NCBI GenBank assembly: GCA_913046365.1
Contig: CAJWRM010000008.1
Location: 1 to 64,000 of the forward strand
From: an uncultured Flavobacteriales bacterium
Lineage (GTDB): Bacteria; Bacteroidota; Bacteroidia; Flavobacteriales_D; Crocinitomicaceae
DNA length: 64,000 nt
Reading direction: 5' to 3'
The stretch's first letter is position 1. Each line of letters opens with the position of its first letter. Shown piece after piece: positions 53,040 through 61,130 of the stretch. The translations under genes were made by a program, and so were the position numbers. A model generated the notes under the pieces. It was given only the letters and a program-made list of their open reading frames with translations, was not told the origin of the DNA and ran no database searches.

Positions 53040-54249
53040 TCCTGAATTATTAAAAAAACTTATTCAAAAGGGAAATCTTCTACCTCAAGAGGAAATGCTA
53101 GAGGTAGCGCGTAAAAAAGGTAGCCTCAATATAGGCATCCCAAAAGAAACTTCTTTCCAAGAAAGACGTGTGGCCCTTGTACCTGAGACAGTTTCGTTAC
53201 TTGTTGCAAATGGACATCACGTAAAAATAGAAACCAAAGCTGGTGTTGGCGCAAATTTTAGTGACCAAGAATATAGCGAGGCTGGGGCTGAAATATGTCA
53301 AGGACCTTCAGATATATATGAATGTAACATTGTATTCAAAGTAACTCCGCCTTCAGATGAAGAAGTGGACTTAATGCCGGGGCACCAAACCTTAATTTCT
53401 GCACTTCAGATCTCAATCCAACCCAAGGAGGTTCTTACAAAATTGATTCGAAAGAAAATCACAGCAATTGCATGGGATTATATCAGAGACGAAGAAGGTG
53501 TATTCTCCTTGGTCCGAACCGTTGGAGAAATTGCGGGAAATACAAGTATTTTGATTGCAGGAGAGTTAATATCATCTTTTGCCTCTGGGAAGGGTATGAT
53601 GCTTGGAGGAATTGCAGGTGTTCAGCCCACAGAGGTTGTAATCATTGGAGCAGGAACTGTAGGAGAATTTGCTACTAGAGCTGCGCTTGGTCTTGGTGCA
53701 TCTGTAAAAGTTTTTGACAACAGACTATCAAAGCTCAGACGTCTTCAAAATGATATAGGTAAAAGGGTATATACCTCGATTATTCAGCCAAAAGTTTTGG
53801 CTAAAGCCATCAAACGAGCAGATATTGTTATTGGCGCATTACGCTCAAATGTTGGAAAAACACCTTGCGTGGTCACAGAAATGATGATTCAAGATATGAA
53901 GTCGGGATCCGTAATTGTAGATGTAAGTATCGATCAAGGAGGATGTTTCGAGACCTCAAGAATCACCAACCATGATGATCCTACGTTCATTAAGCATGGC
54001 GTTACACATTACTGTGTTCCAAACATAGCTTCTAGAGTCTCGAGAACAGCTTCTTTTGCCATTTCTAATATTTTTTCACCTTTATTGCTAGAAATGGGTG
54101 ACTGCGGCGGAGTAGTTGAGCTCATTCGTTCAAACCAGGGGTTTAGAAATGGTGTATATATTTACAAAGGAATTCTAACCAATGAAGTCCTAGGAAAAGT
54201 ATTTGATTTGAATTATAAGGACATTAATCTCATTCTTCCAGGTATTTAA
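53029..54249 (+). CDS. ald: Alanine dehydrogenase
   Basis: 406 aa. After an N-terminal extension of about 35 residues comes GIPKETSFQERRVALVPETVSLLVANGHHV, the AlaDH/PNT N-domain with the substrate-binding Lys and Arg. The NAD-binding Rossmann loop is VVIIGAGTVGEFATRAALGLGASV. IVDVSIDQGGCFETSR and YCVPNIASRVSRTASFAISN are further family blocks. It interconverts L-alanine and pyruvate with NAD. A transhydrogenase alpha subunit is the alternative but lacks support because pntB is absent. The extension and the length above 370 are shared by many Bacteroidota AlaDH. Overlaps tsaE by 11 nt and the next gene by 1 nt. Confidence 0.88.
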   Translation: MNTDPELLKKLIQKGNLLPQEEMLEVARKKGSLNIGIPKETSFQERRVALVPETVSLLVANGHHVKIETKAGVGANFSDQEYSEAGAEICQGPSDIYECNIVFKVTPPSDEEVDLMPGHQTLISALQISIQPKEVLTKLIRKKITAIAWDYIRDEEGVFSLVRTVGEIAGNTSILIAGELISSFASGKGMMLGGIAGVQPTEVVIIGAGTVGEFATRAALGLGASVKVFDNRLSKLRRLQNDIGKRVYTSIIQPKVLAKAIKRADIVIGALRSNVGKTPCVVTEMMIQDMKSGSVIVDVSIDQGGCFETSRITNHDDPTFIKHGVTHYCVPNIASRVSRTASFAISNIFSPLLLEMGDCGGVVELIRSNQGFRNGVYIYKGILTNEVLGKVFDLNYKDINLILPGI

Positions 54250-54704
54250 TGTCCCCTATTGTACCCCTTAACCTTCCAAAAACAGCACTAGACATTTCAC
54301 GTGGCGGTGACCAATTATTTGTGCGTTGTCTAGTCCGTAAAAAGAATATTGTTTTGACTCCGGAGGAATGGGTTCGTCAGCATTTTATTGCATACTTTTT
54401 GAACGACTTAGCTTATCCGAAAGGTCTTTTAACGATTGAAAAAAAAATTCAATACGGAGCAATGGAAAAAAGATGGGATTTGGCCACATTCATGCCAAAC
54501 CGAGAATGCTTTTTACTACTTGAATGTAAAGCGCCAACCATCCCAATTACAAAAGCCGTTTTTGAACAGTCTTTGACCTACTTCAAGGGTCTTCAATCGA
54601 GGTTTTTAGTCCTTAGCAACGGTATTGAGCATGTGATTTATAAAAAAGACGAAGAGGGACTGAAGATTATAAATGAATTTCCAGATTACCCTAGCCTTTC
54701 ATAG
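54249..54704 (+). CDS. Type I restriction HsdR N-terminal-like (PD-(D/E)xK) small protein
   Basis: 151 aa. Conserved text for this Bacteroidota family: RKKNIVLTPEEWVRQHFIAYFLNDLAYPKGLLTIEKKI, then the PD-(D/E)xK nuclease core with RWDLATF (Asp77) and LLLECKAP (Glu92, Lys94), and TKAVFEQSLTYFKGL (the QxxxY motif). It is only the small HsdR_N-like nuclease fold, with no helicase or HsdM/S partner, so it is a stand-alone housekeeping protein, not part of a type I restriction system. Function unknown. Its 3' end overlaps the convergent DUF4924 gene by 14 nt. Confidence 0.85.
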   Translation: MSPIVPLNLPKTALDISRGGDQLFVRCLVRKKNIVLTPEEWVRQHFIAYFLNDLAYPKGLLTIEKKIQYGAMEKRWDLATFMPNRECFLLLECKAPTIPITKAVFEQSLTYFKGLQSRFLVLSNGIEHVIYKKDEEGLKIINEFPDYPSLS

Positions 54705-55242
54705 AAGAATAATCTCCTGACTTCATTTTATGATACTCTCGAACAAGAAAAGCAAGTTGAATACGCATTGCATCTAGTGCTTCTTCAGTTTCTTGCGTAA
54801 TTTCTTTCTTTCTAAGTCGAAATTGAAGTTTCATATGCATGGCATGAATTAAAATCTCAACATCATGTTGGTTTTTCATCGAAGCTTTTTCACGAAACTC
54901 CGCAACGAAAGAGCCAGAATTTGCACAGAGCTGCTTGTATTTACTTTCTCCCTGCACTGCAAATAAGGTGTTGTGCAAAAATAGAAGTTCCTTCATGACT
55001 TCCATAACTCGGTCAAGATGACCTTTCTTTTCAAGACCGGAGCGTTTCATCTCCTTTATAATATCAGTATACCAGCTTCTATATTGTGTTTCAAATGAAC
55101 TATCTGGAAGATTCGGCTTCACAACAGCTTCCATGATCTGTTCAATATCAAAATTTAAAGACCTAACGATATCTTCAATTTGGAAAAGATACAAAACATA
55201 CTCAGCTATATTTTCTTGCTGTTTTTTTTGCGCAACCAACAT
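54691..55242 (-). CDS. DUF4924 family protein
   Basis: 183 aa, all-helical and charged. The N-terminus AQKKQQENIAEYVLYLFQIEDIVRSLNFDIEQI is the diagnostic DUF4924 block; WYTDIIKEMKRSGLEKKGHL is also conserved. No signal peptide or catalytic motif. Unknown function; almost limited to Bacteroidota. Last gene of a three-gene minus-strand unit (83-aa protein, Skp-like lipoprotein, DUF4924), 2 nt after the lipoprotein stop. Confidence 0.85.
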   Translation of the reverse strand: MLVAQKKQQENIAEYVLYLFQIEDIVRSLNFDIEQIMEAVVKPNLPDSSFETQYRSWYTDIIKEMKRSGLEKKGHLDRVMEVMKELLFLHNTLFAVQGESKYKQLCANSGSFVAEFREKASMKNQHDVEILIHAMHMKLQFRLRKKEITQETEEALDAMRIQLAFLVREYHKMKSGDYSSMKG

Positions 55243-55244
55243 CG

Positions 55245-55844
55245 TTATAGGTCTTCTTCAATTAGTTTCTGCTCTTTATTCAAAAAATCAATAAAAGCAC
55301 GTGTAACATCCATGCTTGGATTCACATAATTGATTTGACCACCATCAGCATAACCCATCAAAAGATCAATTCCATTTGCTTCACTAAATTTTTTTCCAAA
55401 AGAGATGACCTTATTATTTATGTCAGTTAGCTTCCTCATTACCTCCGCTTCTAATTGGGCGCCCTCTCGCTGCTGATATTGCATTAATTCCGCCTCCATA
55501 CGTTGTGCTTTTTGCTGAATCTTCATGATTTCATTTTCTGAAAGAAGCCCTTGTTGTGCTTCTGCTCCTTTTTTGGAGACAAAATTTTCGAGGTTGTTAG
55601 TCTTACGCTGCAGCTCAGTTTGAAATGCAAGATTTTTCTTACTCACATCCTCATCAATATTTTTGTAATATGTAAAGCCCTCTTTTAAACTATCGTTGAA
55701 ATAAAAGGCGATCACTAGCCCGCTAGTGTCCTTTTCAAGGGTACTTACCGCGGCTGATATTACAGGCGCTGTTTCCTTTTCTGATTCGCTTGAACATGAT
55801 GAGAGTATCAGGCTAAAAGCAATAATGTATAAACTAATTTTCAT
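55245..55844 (-). CDS. OmpH/Skp-like lipoprotein
   Basis: 199 aa. Lipobox LILSSC gives lipidated Cys17. The mature part begins with a beta-strand (LVIAFYFNDSLKEGFTYY), then a long coiled-coil (about residues 70-155) and a C-terminal strand pair (GIDLLMGYADGGQINYVNPSMDVTRAFIDFLN). This is the Skp/OmpH chaperone fold, which holds unfolded outer-membrane proteins in the periplasm. The lipid anchor differs from soluble Skp of E. coli. It overlaps the 83-aa gene by 11 nt. Confidence 0.85.
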   Translation of the reverse strand: MKISLYIIAFSLILSSCSSESEKETAPVISAAVSTLEKDTSGLVIAFYFNDSLKEGFTYYKNIDEDVSKKNLAFQTELQRKTNNLENFVSKKGAEAQQGLLSENEIMKIQQKAQRMEAELMQYQQREGAQLEAEVMRKLTDINNKVISFGKKFSEANGIDLLMGYADGGQINYVNPSMDVTRAFIDFLNKEQKLIEEDL

Positions 55845-56085
55845 TTTGAATTGATTTAAAAGAAGCAGTAAAGTCTTCTCTCATAGAAATAAAACGATGG
55901 AGACAGTTCCTTAAGAAATCTGTAGAGCTCAATAACAGTTCCAAATCGCTAAGACCGTTCTCTGATTCCGGTATCTTAAAAGATTGCTCATATTGGTCTA
56001 GGGCAATTTTCAAGATTAGCTTTTGGTTATATTGATGCAGCTCAATTAAATATCTGTCGTGAGGAATTCTTTTTAAAAGTCTCAT
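55834..56085 (-). CDS. Conserved small protein (83 aa), unknown function
   Basis: 83 aa, soluble, no signal peptide. The segments RLLKRIPHDRYLIELHQYNQKLILKIALDQYEQSFKI and LRNCLHRFISMREDF resemble a short Bacteroidota family found before Skp-like lipoprotein genes. ATG 56085 is 8 nt after a strong TACATTTG box, which supports the start. First gene of the unit; overlaps the lipoprotein gene by 11 nt. No function proposed. Confidence 0.75.
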   Translation of the reverse strand: MRLLKRIPHDRYLIELHQYNQKLILKIALDQYEQSFKIPESENGLSDLELLLSSTDFLRNCLHRFISMREDFTASFKSIQNEN

Positions 56086-56093
56086 AATGGCTG

Positions 56094-56127
56094 CAAATGT
56101 AAGGATAATATAATGCTATGAAGCAAA
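56094..56127 (-). promoter_or_regulatory. Promoter of the 83-aa/Skp-like/DUF4924 operon
   Basis: On the minus strand TTTG (56124-56127) is followed after 22 nt by TACATTTGCA (box 56094-56101), matching the Bacteroidota TTTG-N17-23-TAnnTTTG pattern. The ATG is 8 nt after the box, so the leader is very short. Confidence 0.65.
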
Positions 56128-56394
56128 TGAAAACAAATTTTGGCAATGCTCAAATGATACCAAAGACATCAATTCGAGGTAAAATATAGCGCTTGATAGG
56201 TTAAATCATAAATAAAGAAAAGACTATTTAATTGTTAAGTTCTTTTACAAAATAGTTCACATATAAAAGCAAATATAACAGACTCAAATACTCCGCGGGC
56301 CTATAAAACCAAGAAAAACGCGTATATTACAAAGAACTAAATCACTTTTCGAATTTCTTAGGGTACTAGATACATAAGTATTTGTCAAAAATAA

Positions 56395-56428
56395 TTTTGA
56401 AATATTTCAAATATTTATTCTAATTTCG
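56395..56428 (+). promoter_or_regulatory. Candidate promoter of the RRM-protein gene
   Basis: TTTTG (56395-56399), a 21-nt spacer, then TAATTTCG (56421-56428), one mismatch from TAnnTTTG. It would give a leader of about 35-40 nt before ATG 56471. A perfect TAATTTTG at 56392-56399 overlaps the -33 box and is an alternative -7 element. Confidence 0.4.
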
Positions 56429-56470
56429 AAGCCTAATTAAGTTGAAAAAGTCAGAATTGATTATTTTTTT

Positions 56471-57025
56471 ATGACCAGTATTTTTGTTGCCAAGTTAGAT
56501 TTTGGTGTATCTAAAGAACAGCTTGTTGAGCTGTTTGCTCAATATGGTGAGGTAAGTAAAGCTCACATTCCGACGGATAAAGACACAGGAAAGCCGAGAG
56601 GATTTGCTTTTGTCGAAATGTCGAACGATGATGAAGCCAGTCAGGCTATCGAAGCACTAGACGGTTTTGAAATTAATAGAAGAAGAATTGCTGTTAAGGT
56701 TGCCGAAAACAGAAATGATCGTTCAAGACCAGGAGGAAATACAAATAGGGATTCAAGACCTTCTAATACAGGCGCTGCGCCAAGAAAAAGCTTTAATGCA
56801 GATTTAGGTCAACCGCCTATGCCTCCAGAGGAAACTAAAGGTGAATCGAGAAAAAAATCATTCAAAGGTAAATCCACAAAAAGCTTTGATTCGGATCAAG
56901 GTGGTGGTGGAAAAAAAGCCAAGAAAATGACGGCTCACAAGAAAAGTGGTAAGAACTTCAACTATTTTGAAGACGATGAGCCAATAGAGGGAGGTCTTTT
57001 CTCTTTTGATTCAGACGAAGATTGA
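56471..57025 (+). CDS. RNA-binding protein with one RRM domain and a disordered basic/acidic tail
   Basis: 184 aa. An N-terminal RRM (residues 2-80) with RNP2 IFVAKL (4-9) and RNP1 RGFAFVEM (43-50) should bind single-stranded RNA. The remaining 100 residues are low complexity, rich in Arg/Asn/Ser/Lys (SRPGGNTNRDSRP, KKSFKGKSTKSF), and end acidic (FEDDEP...FSFDSDED). Short RRM proteins are common in Bacteroidota and cyanobacteria, in the latter linked to cold or mRNA localisation; a role here is unknown. The long spacer upstream suggests its own regulation. Confidence 0.88.
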   Translation: MTSIFVAKLDFGVSKEQLVELFAQYGEVSKAHIPTDKDTGKPRGFAFVEMSNDDEASQAIEALDGFEINRRRIAVKVAENRNDRSRPGGNTNRDSRPSNTGAAPRKSFNADLGQPPMPPEETKGESRKKSFKGKSTKSFDSDQGGGGKKAKKMTAHKKSGKNFNYFEDDEPIEGGLFSFDSDED

Positions 57026-57067
57026 TTCCTGAAAACCATTCTGCCTAAATTCTGTCTTAAGTTTGTT

Positions 57068-57075
57068 TACTTTTG
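57068..57075 (+). promoter_or_regulatory. Putative -7 element of the CCA-adding enzyme gene
   Basis: TACTTTTGCA, a full TAnnTTTG match, ends 9 nt before ATG 57085. No -33 TTG at the proper spacing. An out-of-frame ATG at 57077 lies between the two. Confidence 0.4.
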
Positions 57076-57084
57076 CATGGACTT

Positions 57085-58512
57085 ATGGAACAAAACTACG
57101 CTTCACATTTAACACACCCTGTTTTCAAGGTTATTTCCAAAGAGCTAGAAAGCTCTAATGAAAAGGCATTTGTAATTGGTGGTTTTGTCCGTGACCTCAT
57201 ATTGGGAAGCACCTCAAAGGATATAGATATTGTTGTCCAAGGGGACGGAACTCTTTTTGCACAAAATATTGCCAAAATATTGAGAGTAAAGAAGGTTTCG
57301 GTATTCAAAAATTATGGCACTGCACACTTTAAATACAAGGATATCGATGTCGAGTTTGTGGGAGCACGAAAGGAATCTTACTCCGAAAAGTCAAGAAACC
57401 CTGAGGTTGCTCCAGGAACACTTGAGGAAGATCAATTTAGACGAGATTTTACCATCAATGCATTGGCTATTGACTTGCATCCTGAAAAATTTGGCGCATT
57501 AATAGACCCTTTTAATGGAATAGCTGACCTTGAGGAAGGAATCATAAAAACACCTTTAGATCCGAGCATTACATTTCAGGATGATCCCCTCAGAATGCTT
57601 AGAGCAATTCGTTTTGCCACTAGACTATCTTTCAAACTTGATATTGCCTGTCTTCGTTCAATAAAAGAACAATCCGAGCGCATTAAAATAATTTCTAGAG
57701 AGAGAATCACAGAGGAGCTAAATAAAATTATTCTAACCAATGAGCCTTCTAGAGGATTTAAGCTACTAAAATCAACAAATTTATTAGCGTTTGTGTTTCC
57801 AGAGTTGCTTAATCTCTCTGGGATTGAAACGATTAAAGGAAAAAGCCATAAAGACAATTTCCTACATACATTGCAGGTACTTGATAATATTTCGGAGCAT
57901 ACAAACTCATTATGGTTAAGATGGTCTGCTATCATGCATGATATTGCAAAACCAGCCACCAAAAGATTTGATGCAAAGGTAGGATGGACTTTTCATGGAC
58001 ATGAAGAACTTGGTTCTAAAATGGTTCCAAGAATTTTCAAGTACCATAGATTGCCATTGGATTCGAAAATGAAATATGTTCAAAAAATGGTAAGGCTTCA
58101 TCTCCGTCCAATAGCATTGGTAAAAGGGAATGTCACAGATACGGCAATCAGAAGGCTATTAAATGAAGCTGGAGATGATATTGATGACCTAATGATGCTT
58201 TGTAATGCTGACATTACCTCAAAAAATGAATTTAAGGTTAAGAAGTATAGGGAAAACTTTAAAATCGTTTCGAGAAAATTAGAGGAAGTTGAAGAGAAAG
58301 ATAAAATCCGGAATTTTCAACCTCCTGTTACAGGAGAAGATATTATGAAAACTTTTAACATCGGCCCGTGTTATGAAATTGGTGTTATTAAAAGTAGAAT
58401 AAAAGAGGCCATACTCGAGGGTGAAATCGAAAACTCTGTGGAACAGGCAAAATTGTTAATGTTAGCATGCGGAAAGGAATTAGGATTAACCGCAGTGCAT
58501 AGCGAGCAGTAA
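57085..58512 (+). CDS. cca: CCA tRNA nucleotidyltransferase / poly(A) polymerase family protein with HD domain
   Basis: 475 aa from ATG 57085; an in-frame TTG at 57073 sits inside the promoter box. Head domain with VIGGFVRDLILG (GGFVRD, 32-37) and the catalytic KDIDIVV (Asp46, Asp48). RRDFTINALAID, PLRMLRAIRFATRLSFKL and RITEELNKIIL (neck) follow, then an HD domain (IMHDIAKPATK, HGHEELGSKM). It adds or repairs the 3' CCA of tRNA; the HD domain has phosphatase/phosphodiesterase activity in relatives. Poly(A) polymerase activity is the other possibility for class II members. Confidence 0.93.
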   Translation: MEQNYASHLTHPVFKVISKELESSNEKAFVIGGFVRDLILGSTSKDIDIVVQGDGTLFAQNIAKILRVKKVSVFKNYGTAHFKYKDIDVEFVGARKESYSEKSRNPEVAPGTLEEDQFRRDFTINALAIDLHPEKFGALIDPFNGIADLEEGIIKTPLDPSITFQDDPLRMLRAIRFATRLSFKLDIACLRSIKEQSERIKIISRERITEELNKIILTNEPSRGFKLLKSTNLLAFVFPELLNLSGIETIKGKSHKDNFLHTLQVLDNISEHTNSLWLRWSAIMHDIAKPATKRFDAKVGWTFHGHEELGSKMVPRIFKYHRLPLDSKMKYVQKMVRLHLRPIALVKGNVTDTAIRRLLNEAGDDIDDLMMLCNADITSKNEFKVKKYRENFKIVSRKLEEVEEKDKIRNFQPPVTGEDIMKTFNIGPCYEIGVIKSRIKEAILEGEIENSVEQAKLLMLACGKELGLTAVHSEQ

Positions 58513-58533
58513 AATAGTTTAAATTAAAACGTC

Positions 58534-59067
58534 ATGGCTGGAATAAAATTTCGGGTACTATTGGATTCAAATCAAAAAGAGGAAGTCTTTTGTGATATTT
58601 TATTATCCCTGGATGACAATTTTGAGTCTTTTTTCAATTCCATTATTAAAGCATATGGCTTCAAGGGAGATCAAATGGCCAGCTTTTATGCTTCAAATGA
58701 AAACTGGGACAAAGGAGAAGAGGTAAGTCTTATGGATGTGAGCTTTGGAGAAGAGGGCGGACAAAAAATTATGGCTTCAACAAGCATTCGAGAATTGGTA
58801 GAAGAACCAGACCAAAAGTTTATTCTCGTCTATGACTTTTTGAAAATGTGGATTTTTCTTATCGAATGCATTGAGCTGCAAGAGGAGACACCAAATTTAC
58901 CAACATTATTGCTGAGTGTTGGCGAAAAACCAAATGAAGATTCCAAGGAGCTTGACGAGGAATTTCAGATGCCAGCTGAAGAAGAAGAGCAGGAAGAAGA
59001 GGATAAGTTTGGATTTGACGATTTCGAAGATGGATTTTCTGAAGAAGATTTAAGCCCTTACATTTAA
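58534..59067 (+). CDS. Plasmid pRiA4b ORF-3-like (IS1096 TnpR-passenger family) protein with acidic tail
   Basis: 177 aa. The globular part (residues 3-125) follows the pRiA4b-ORF3 pattern: KFRVLLD, FCDILLSLDDNFESFFNSIIKAYGF, MASFYASNENWDKGEEVSL and LVYDFLKMWIFLIE. The C-terminus is strongly acidic (EEEEQEEEDKFGFDDFEDGFSEEDL). The family name comes from mobile elements, but no transposase or repeats surround this gene, and it sits among housekeeping genes with normal base use, so it is probably a resident protein of unknown function. The methyltransferase gene starts 4 nt later. Confidence 0.82.
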   Translation: MAGIKFRVLLDSNQKEEVFCDILLSLDDNFESFFNSIIKAYGFKGDQMASFYASNENWDKGEEVSLMDVSFGEEGGQKIMASTSIRELVEEPDQKFILVYDFLKMWIFLIECIELQEETPNLPTLLLSVGEKPNEDSKELDEEFQMPAEEEEQEEEDKFGFDDFEDGFSEEDLSPYI

Positions 59068-59071
59068 AGAT

Positions 59072-59788
59072 ATGGTGCAAGATTTCTCAAAAAATGATCC
59101 TTTTGGCAATGCAATTATTGACTTTGAAGAAAATAGAATACCAAAAATAATTCGGGTCTCTTCAGATTTATGTGATGATGACGAGCTTCCCATCGAATAT
59201 CTCTTTAGAACATTTGACGCTATGCCTGCTGTGGAAAAAAAAGCCTTGGAACTTTGCAAGGGAAATATCTTAGATGCTGGAGCCGGTGCGGGAGCACACC
59301 TTAAAATATTAAGAGAGAAAGGGTTCTCAATTTTTGCCCTTGACGTTTCACCAGGCGCGATTGCGCATCTGAAAAAAAACAACATCCCGTGTGCCCTATC
59401 TCCTATTCAAAATTTTGAAACCTCAGAACGCTACGATACCATATTGCTTATGATGAATGGAATTGGTATTAGTGAAAAGCTTGAAGCACTCAAACCCTTT
59501 TTAGCCAAGTGTAAATCTTTACTCACAAAAAACGGTCAAATATTACTTGACTCTACTGATATTAAATACCTATATGAAGATGAAGATGACAGTGTTTGGA
59601 TTGATTTGAATAGCTCCTATTATGGTGAATTTCAATTCCAAATGCATTTTAACGGGGAGAGCGGTCCCTTTTTTAATTGGTTGTATGTTGACTTCGAAAC
59701 ATTAAAAACACATGCAAGAATGGCTGGGTTGAGCTGTGAGAAAATATTCGAAGACGGCAACCACTACCTTGCAAAACTGATATCATGA
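59072..59788 (+). CDS. Class I SAM-dependent methyltransferase
   Basis: 238 aa. Rossmann SAM-binding motif NILDAGAGAGAH (65-76), acidic loop FALDVSPGAIAHLKKN, and motif LLMMNGIGISEKLEAL with LTKNGQILLDST. Substrate is not predictable (small molecule, protein or lipid). The N-terminal 60 residues lack a known domain. It overlaps the TraB/GumN gene by 4 nt, so the run methyltransferase-TraB-FKBP is one unit, perhaps with the pRiA4b-like gene. Confidence 0.85.
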   Translation: MVQDFSKNDPFGNAIIDFEENRIPKIIRVSSDLCDDDELPIEYLFRTFDAMPAVEKKALELCKGNILDAGAGAGAHLKILREKGFSIFALDVSPGAIAHLKKNNIPCALSPIQNFETSERYDTILLMMNGIGISEKLEALKPFLAKCKSLLTKNGQILLDSTDIKYLYEDEDDSVWIDLNSSYYGEFQFQMHFNGESGPFFNWLYVDFETLKTHARMAGLSCEKIFEDGNHYLAKLIS

Positions 59789-60633
59789 AGTGGATTGTTA
59801 TTTTAGCGGTATTACTTTCCATGCATAGCAATGCGCAAAAGCAGTCCTTGTGTTATGAGATCAGTAATGAAAAACTAGGCATTGAGCGCTCTTACTTATT
59901 TGGTACAATGCACGCCATGGAGAAAAACAGCTTCTTTTTTCCCAAAAGAATAACCAAGCTTCTTGAAAAATCTGATGCGCTCTGTTTAGAAATTAAAAAC
60001 ATTACAGAAGTGCGCATCAATCCTGATATGCTTATTGACACCACACTCCACCTGAAAGCTTACTGTGATTCAGCAGAGTGGTCGAGTTTAACTAGATGGG
60101 CAGAAGAAAAACTATTGATGAAACCTATTCAATTTGAGGCGAATTTTGAGCATGCCAAACCTTTTATGCTCTTTCAATTCATCTTAGCGATGAATCTACC
60201 CACAAACAGAAAATCACATGAACAAGAACTTGAAAAAATTGCAGCATCAAAAGAAATCCAACTTTTAGGACTCGAAAGTATAGATGAACAGCTGAATATT
60301 TTCAATCAAATCCCATTTGATGACCAAATGGATATGGTTTTTAATGAGCTTTATAATGGCCAGAAGAGTATACAAGATTTTAATGATATGCAGCAAGCGT
60401 ATAAAAAACAAGCGCTTAATGTGCTCTGCGATTTCGCCACCAATGAAAAATTAGCAGGAAATACAGCTCTATTCTTGGATAATAGAAATAAAAAATGGAT
60501 TCCGAAAATGAAAGAAATGATGATAGAAAAATCTGTATTCTTTGCCGTGGGAGCAGGTCATCTTTGCGGCGAATTTGGCCTAATAGCATTGCTCGAAAAA
60601 GAAGGCTTCGACCTAAAAGCGATTAAATTATGA
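59785..60633 (+). CDS. TraB/GumN family protein
   Basis: 282 aa. Signal peptide to about residue 17 (LLSMHSNAQ). The TraB/GumN/PrgY fold is shown by SYLFGTMHAMEK (GTMH, 40-43), CLEIKNI, GLESIDEQLNIFNQIP (the second conserved Glu) and VFFAVGAGHLCGEFGLIALLEKEGF (GxxH...G...L). The fold resembles Tiki-type metalloproteases and EreA-like esterases; the bacterial GumN role is unclear. It is exported and lies between a methyltransferase and an FKBP lipoprotein with 4-nt overlaps on both sides. Confidence 0.85.
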   Translation: MKWIVILAVLLSMHSNAQKQSLCYEISNEKLGIERSYLFGTMHAMEKNSFFFPKRITKLLEKSDALCLEIKNITEVRINPDMLIDTTLHLKAYCDSAEWSSLTRWAEEKLLMKPIQFEANFEHAKPFMLFQFILAMNLPTNRKSHEQELEKIAASKEIQLLGLESIDEQLNIFNQIPFDDQMDMVFNELYNGQKSIQDFNDMQQAYKKQALNVLCDFATNEKLAGNTALFLDNRNKKWIPKMKEMMIEKSVFFAVGAGHLCGEFGLIALLEKEGFDLKAIKL

Positions 60634-61070
60634 GACTACTTTTCTTACTTTTCACCCTATTTTTAGGTGCATGTTCAACATATTCCGAAGAAGACCTCAA
60701 TACTTTTGACAAAAAAATAAAGGAGTGGATTGGTCAGCAAGATGTCCAATTTAAAAAGACTGAATCTGGTCTGTATTATTCCTTTGAAAATACTGGTTCT
60801 GGTCGCAATATAAAATATACAGATAGCGTATCAGTAATTTTCAAAGGGCAACTGCTTGATAGTACTGTCTTCGAAGTTGAAAAAAAACCCATGCGCTTTG
60901 CCGTAAAAGAGGTTATTACAGCCTGGAAAGAAATAATGCTAATGAGTAAAAATGGTGCAAATGTTCAAATTATCGCTCCACCTCAACTCGGATATGGCAA
61001 TCATGAGCTCGAAAAAATACCTCAAAACGCCATCCTAATCTACGAAATTGAAATTGTTGATATAAAATAA
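60630..61070 (+). CDS. FKBP-type peptidyl-prolyl isomerase lipoprotein
   Basis: 146 aa. Lipobox LGAC gives lipidated Cys15. One FKBP domain (about 50-146) follows: SVSVIFKGQLLDSTVFE, FAVKEVITAWKEIMLMSKNGANVQIIAPPQLGYG and ILIYEIEIVDI, the standard strand order. Some active-site aromatics of FKBP12 are replaced, so isomerase strength is unclear. Probably an envelope folding factor. Overlaps the TraB/GumN gene by 4 nt. Confidence 0.88.
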   Translation: MRLLFLLFTLFLGACSTYSEEDLNTFDKKIKEWIGQQDVQFKKTESGLYYSFENTGSGRNIKYTDSVSVIFKGQLLDSTVFEVEKKPMRFAVKEVITAWKEIMLMSKNGANVQIIAPPQLGYGNHELEKIPQNAILIYEIEIVDIK

Positions 61071-61077
61071 AAGAGAA

Positions 61078-61111
61078 TTGGCAGATTTATCACTTCCTAT
61101 TCTTATTTTTG
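61078..61111 (+). promoter_or_regulatory. Promoter of sucD
   Basis: TTG (61078-61080), a 23-nt spacer, and TATTTTTG (61104-61111), a full TAnnTTTG match. The leader to ATG 61131 is about 12-15 nt. The spacing is at the long end of the known range. Confidence 0.5.
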
Positions 61112-61130
61112 GCTTCAAATTAAAGACTAC

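Larger units (their letters stand above)
56086..56470. other. Intergenic region of 385 nt between divergent units
   Basis: AT-rich spacer between the 83-aa gene (minus) and the RRM gene (plus), the longest gene-free stretch in the window. It holds one clear minus-strand promoter (56094-56127) and one candidate plus-strand promoter (56395-56428). I see no ORF with coding character, no tRNA and no hairpin with a T-run. The centre, about 56160-56380, holds nothing I can name. Confidence 0.7.

Noticed and set aside
54249-54704. HsdR N-terminal-like protein as a sign of a type I restriction system
   Set aside because: It is a 151-aa stand-alone nuclease-fold protein without helicase, HsdM or HsdS genes nearby, a form common in Bacteroidota genomes.
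58534-59067. IS1096 TnpR-passenger family match suggesting a mobile element
   Set aside because: No transposase, inverted repeats or target duplications are nearby, and the gene sits within a housekeeping run with ordinary base use.
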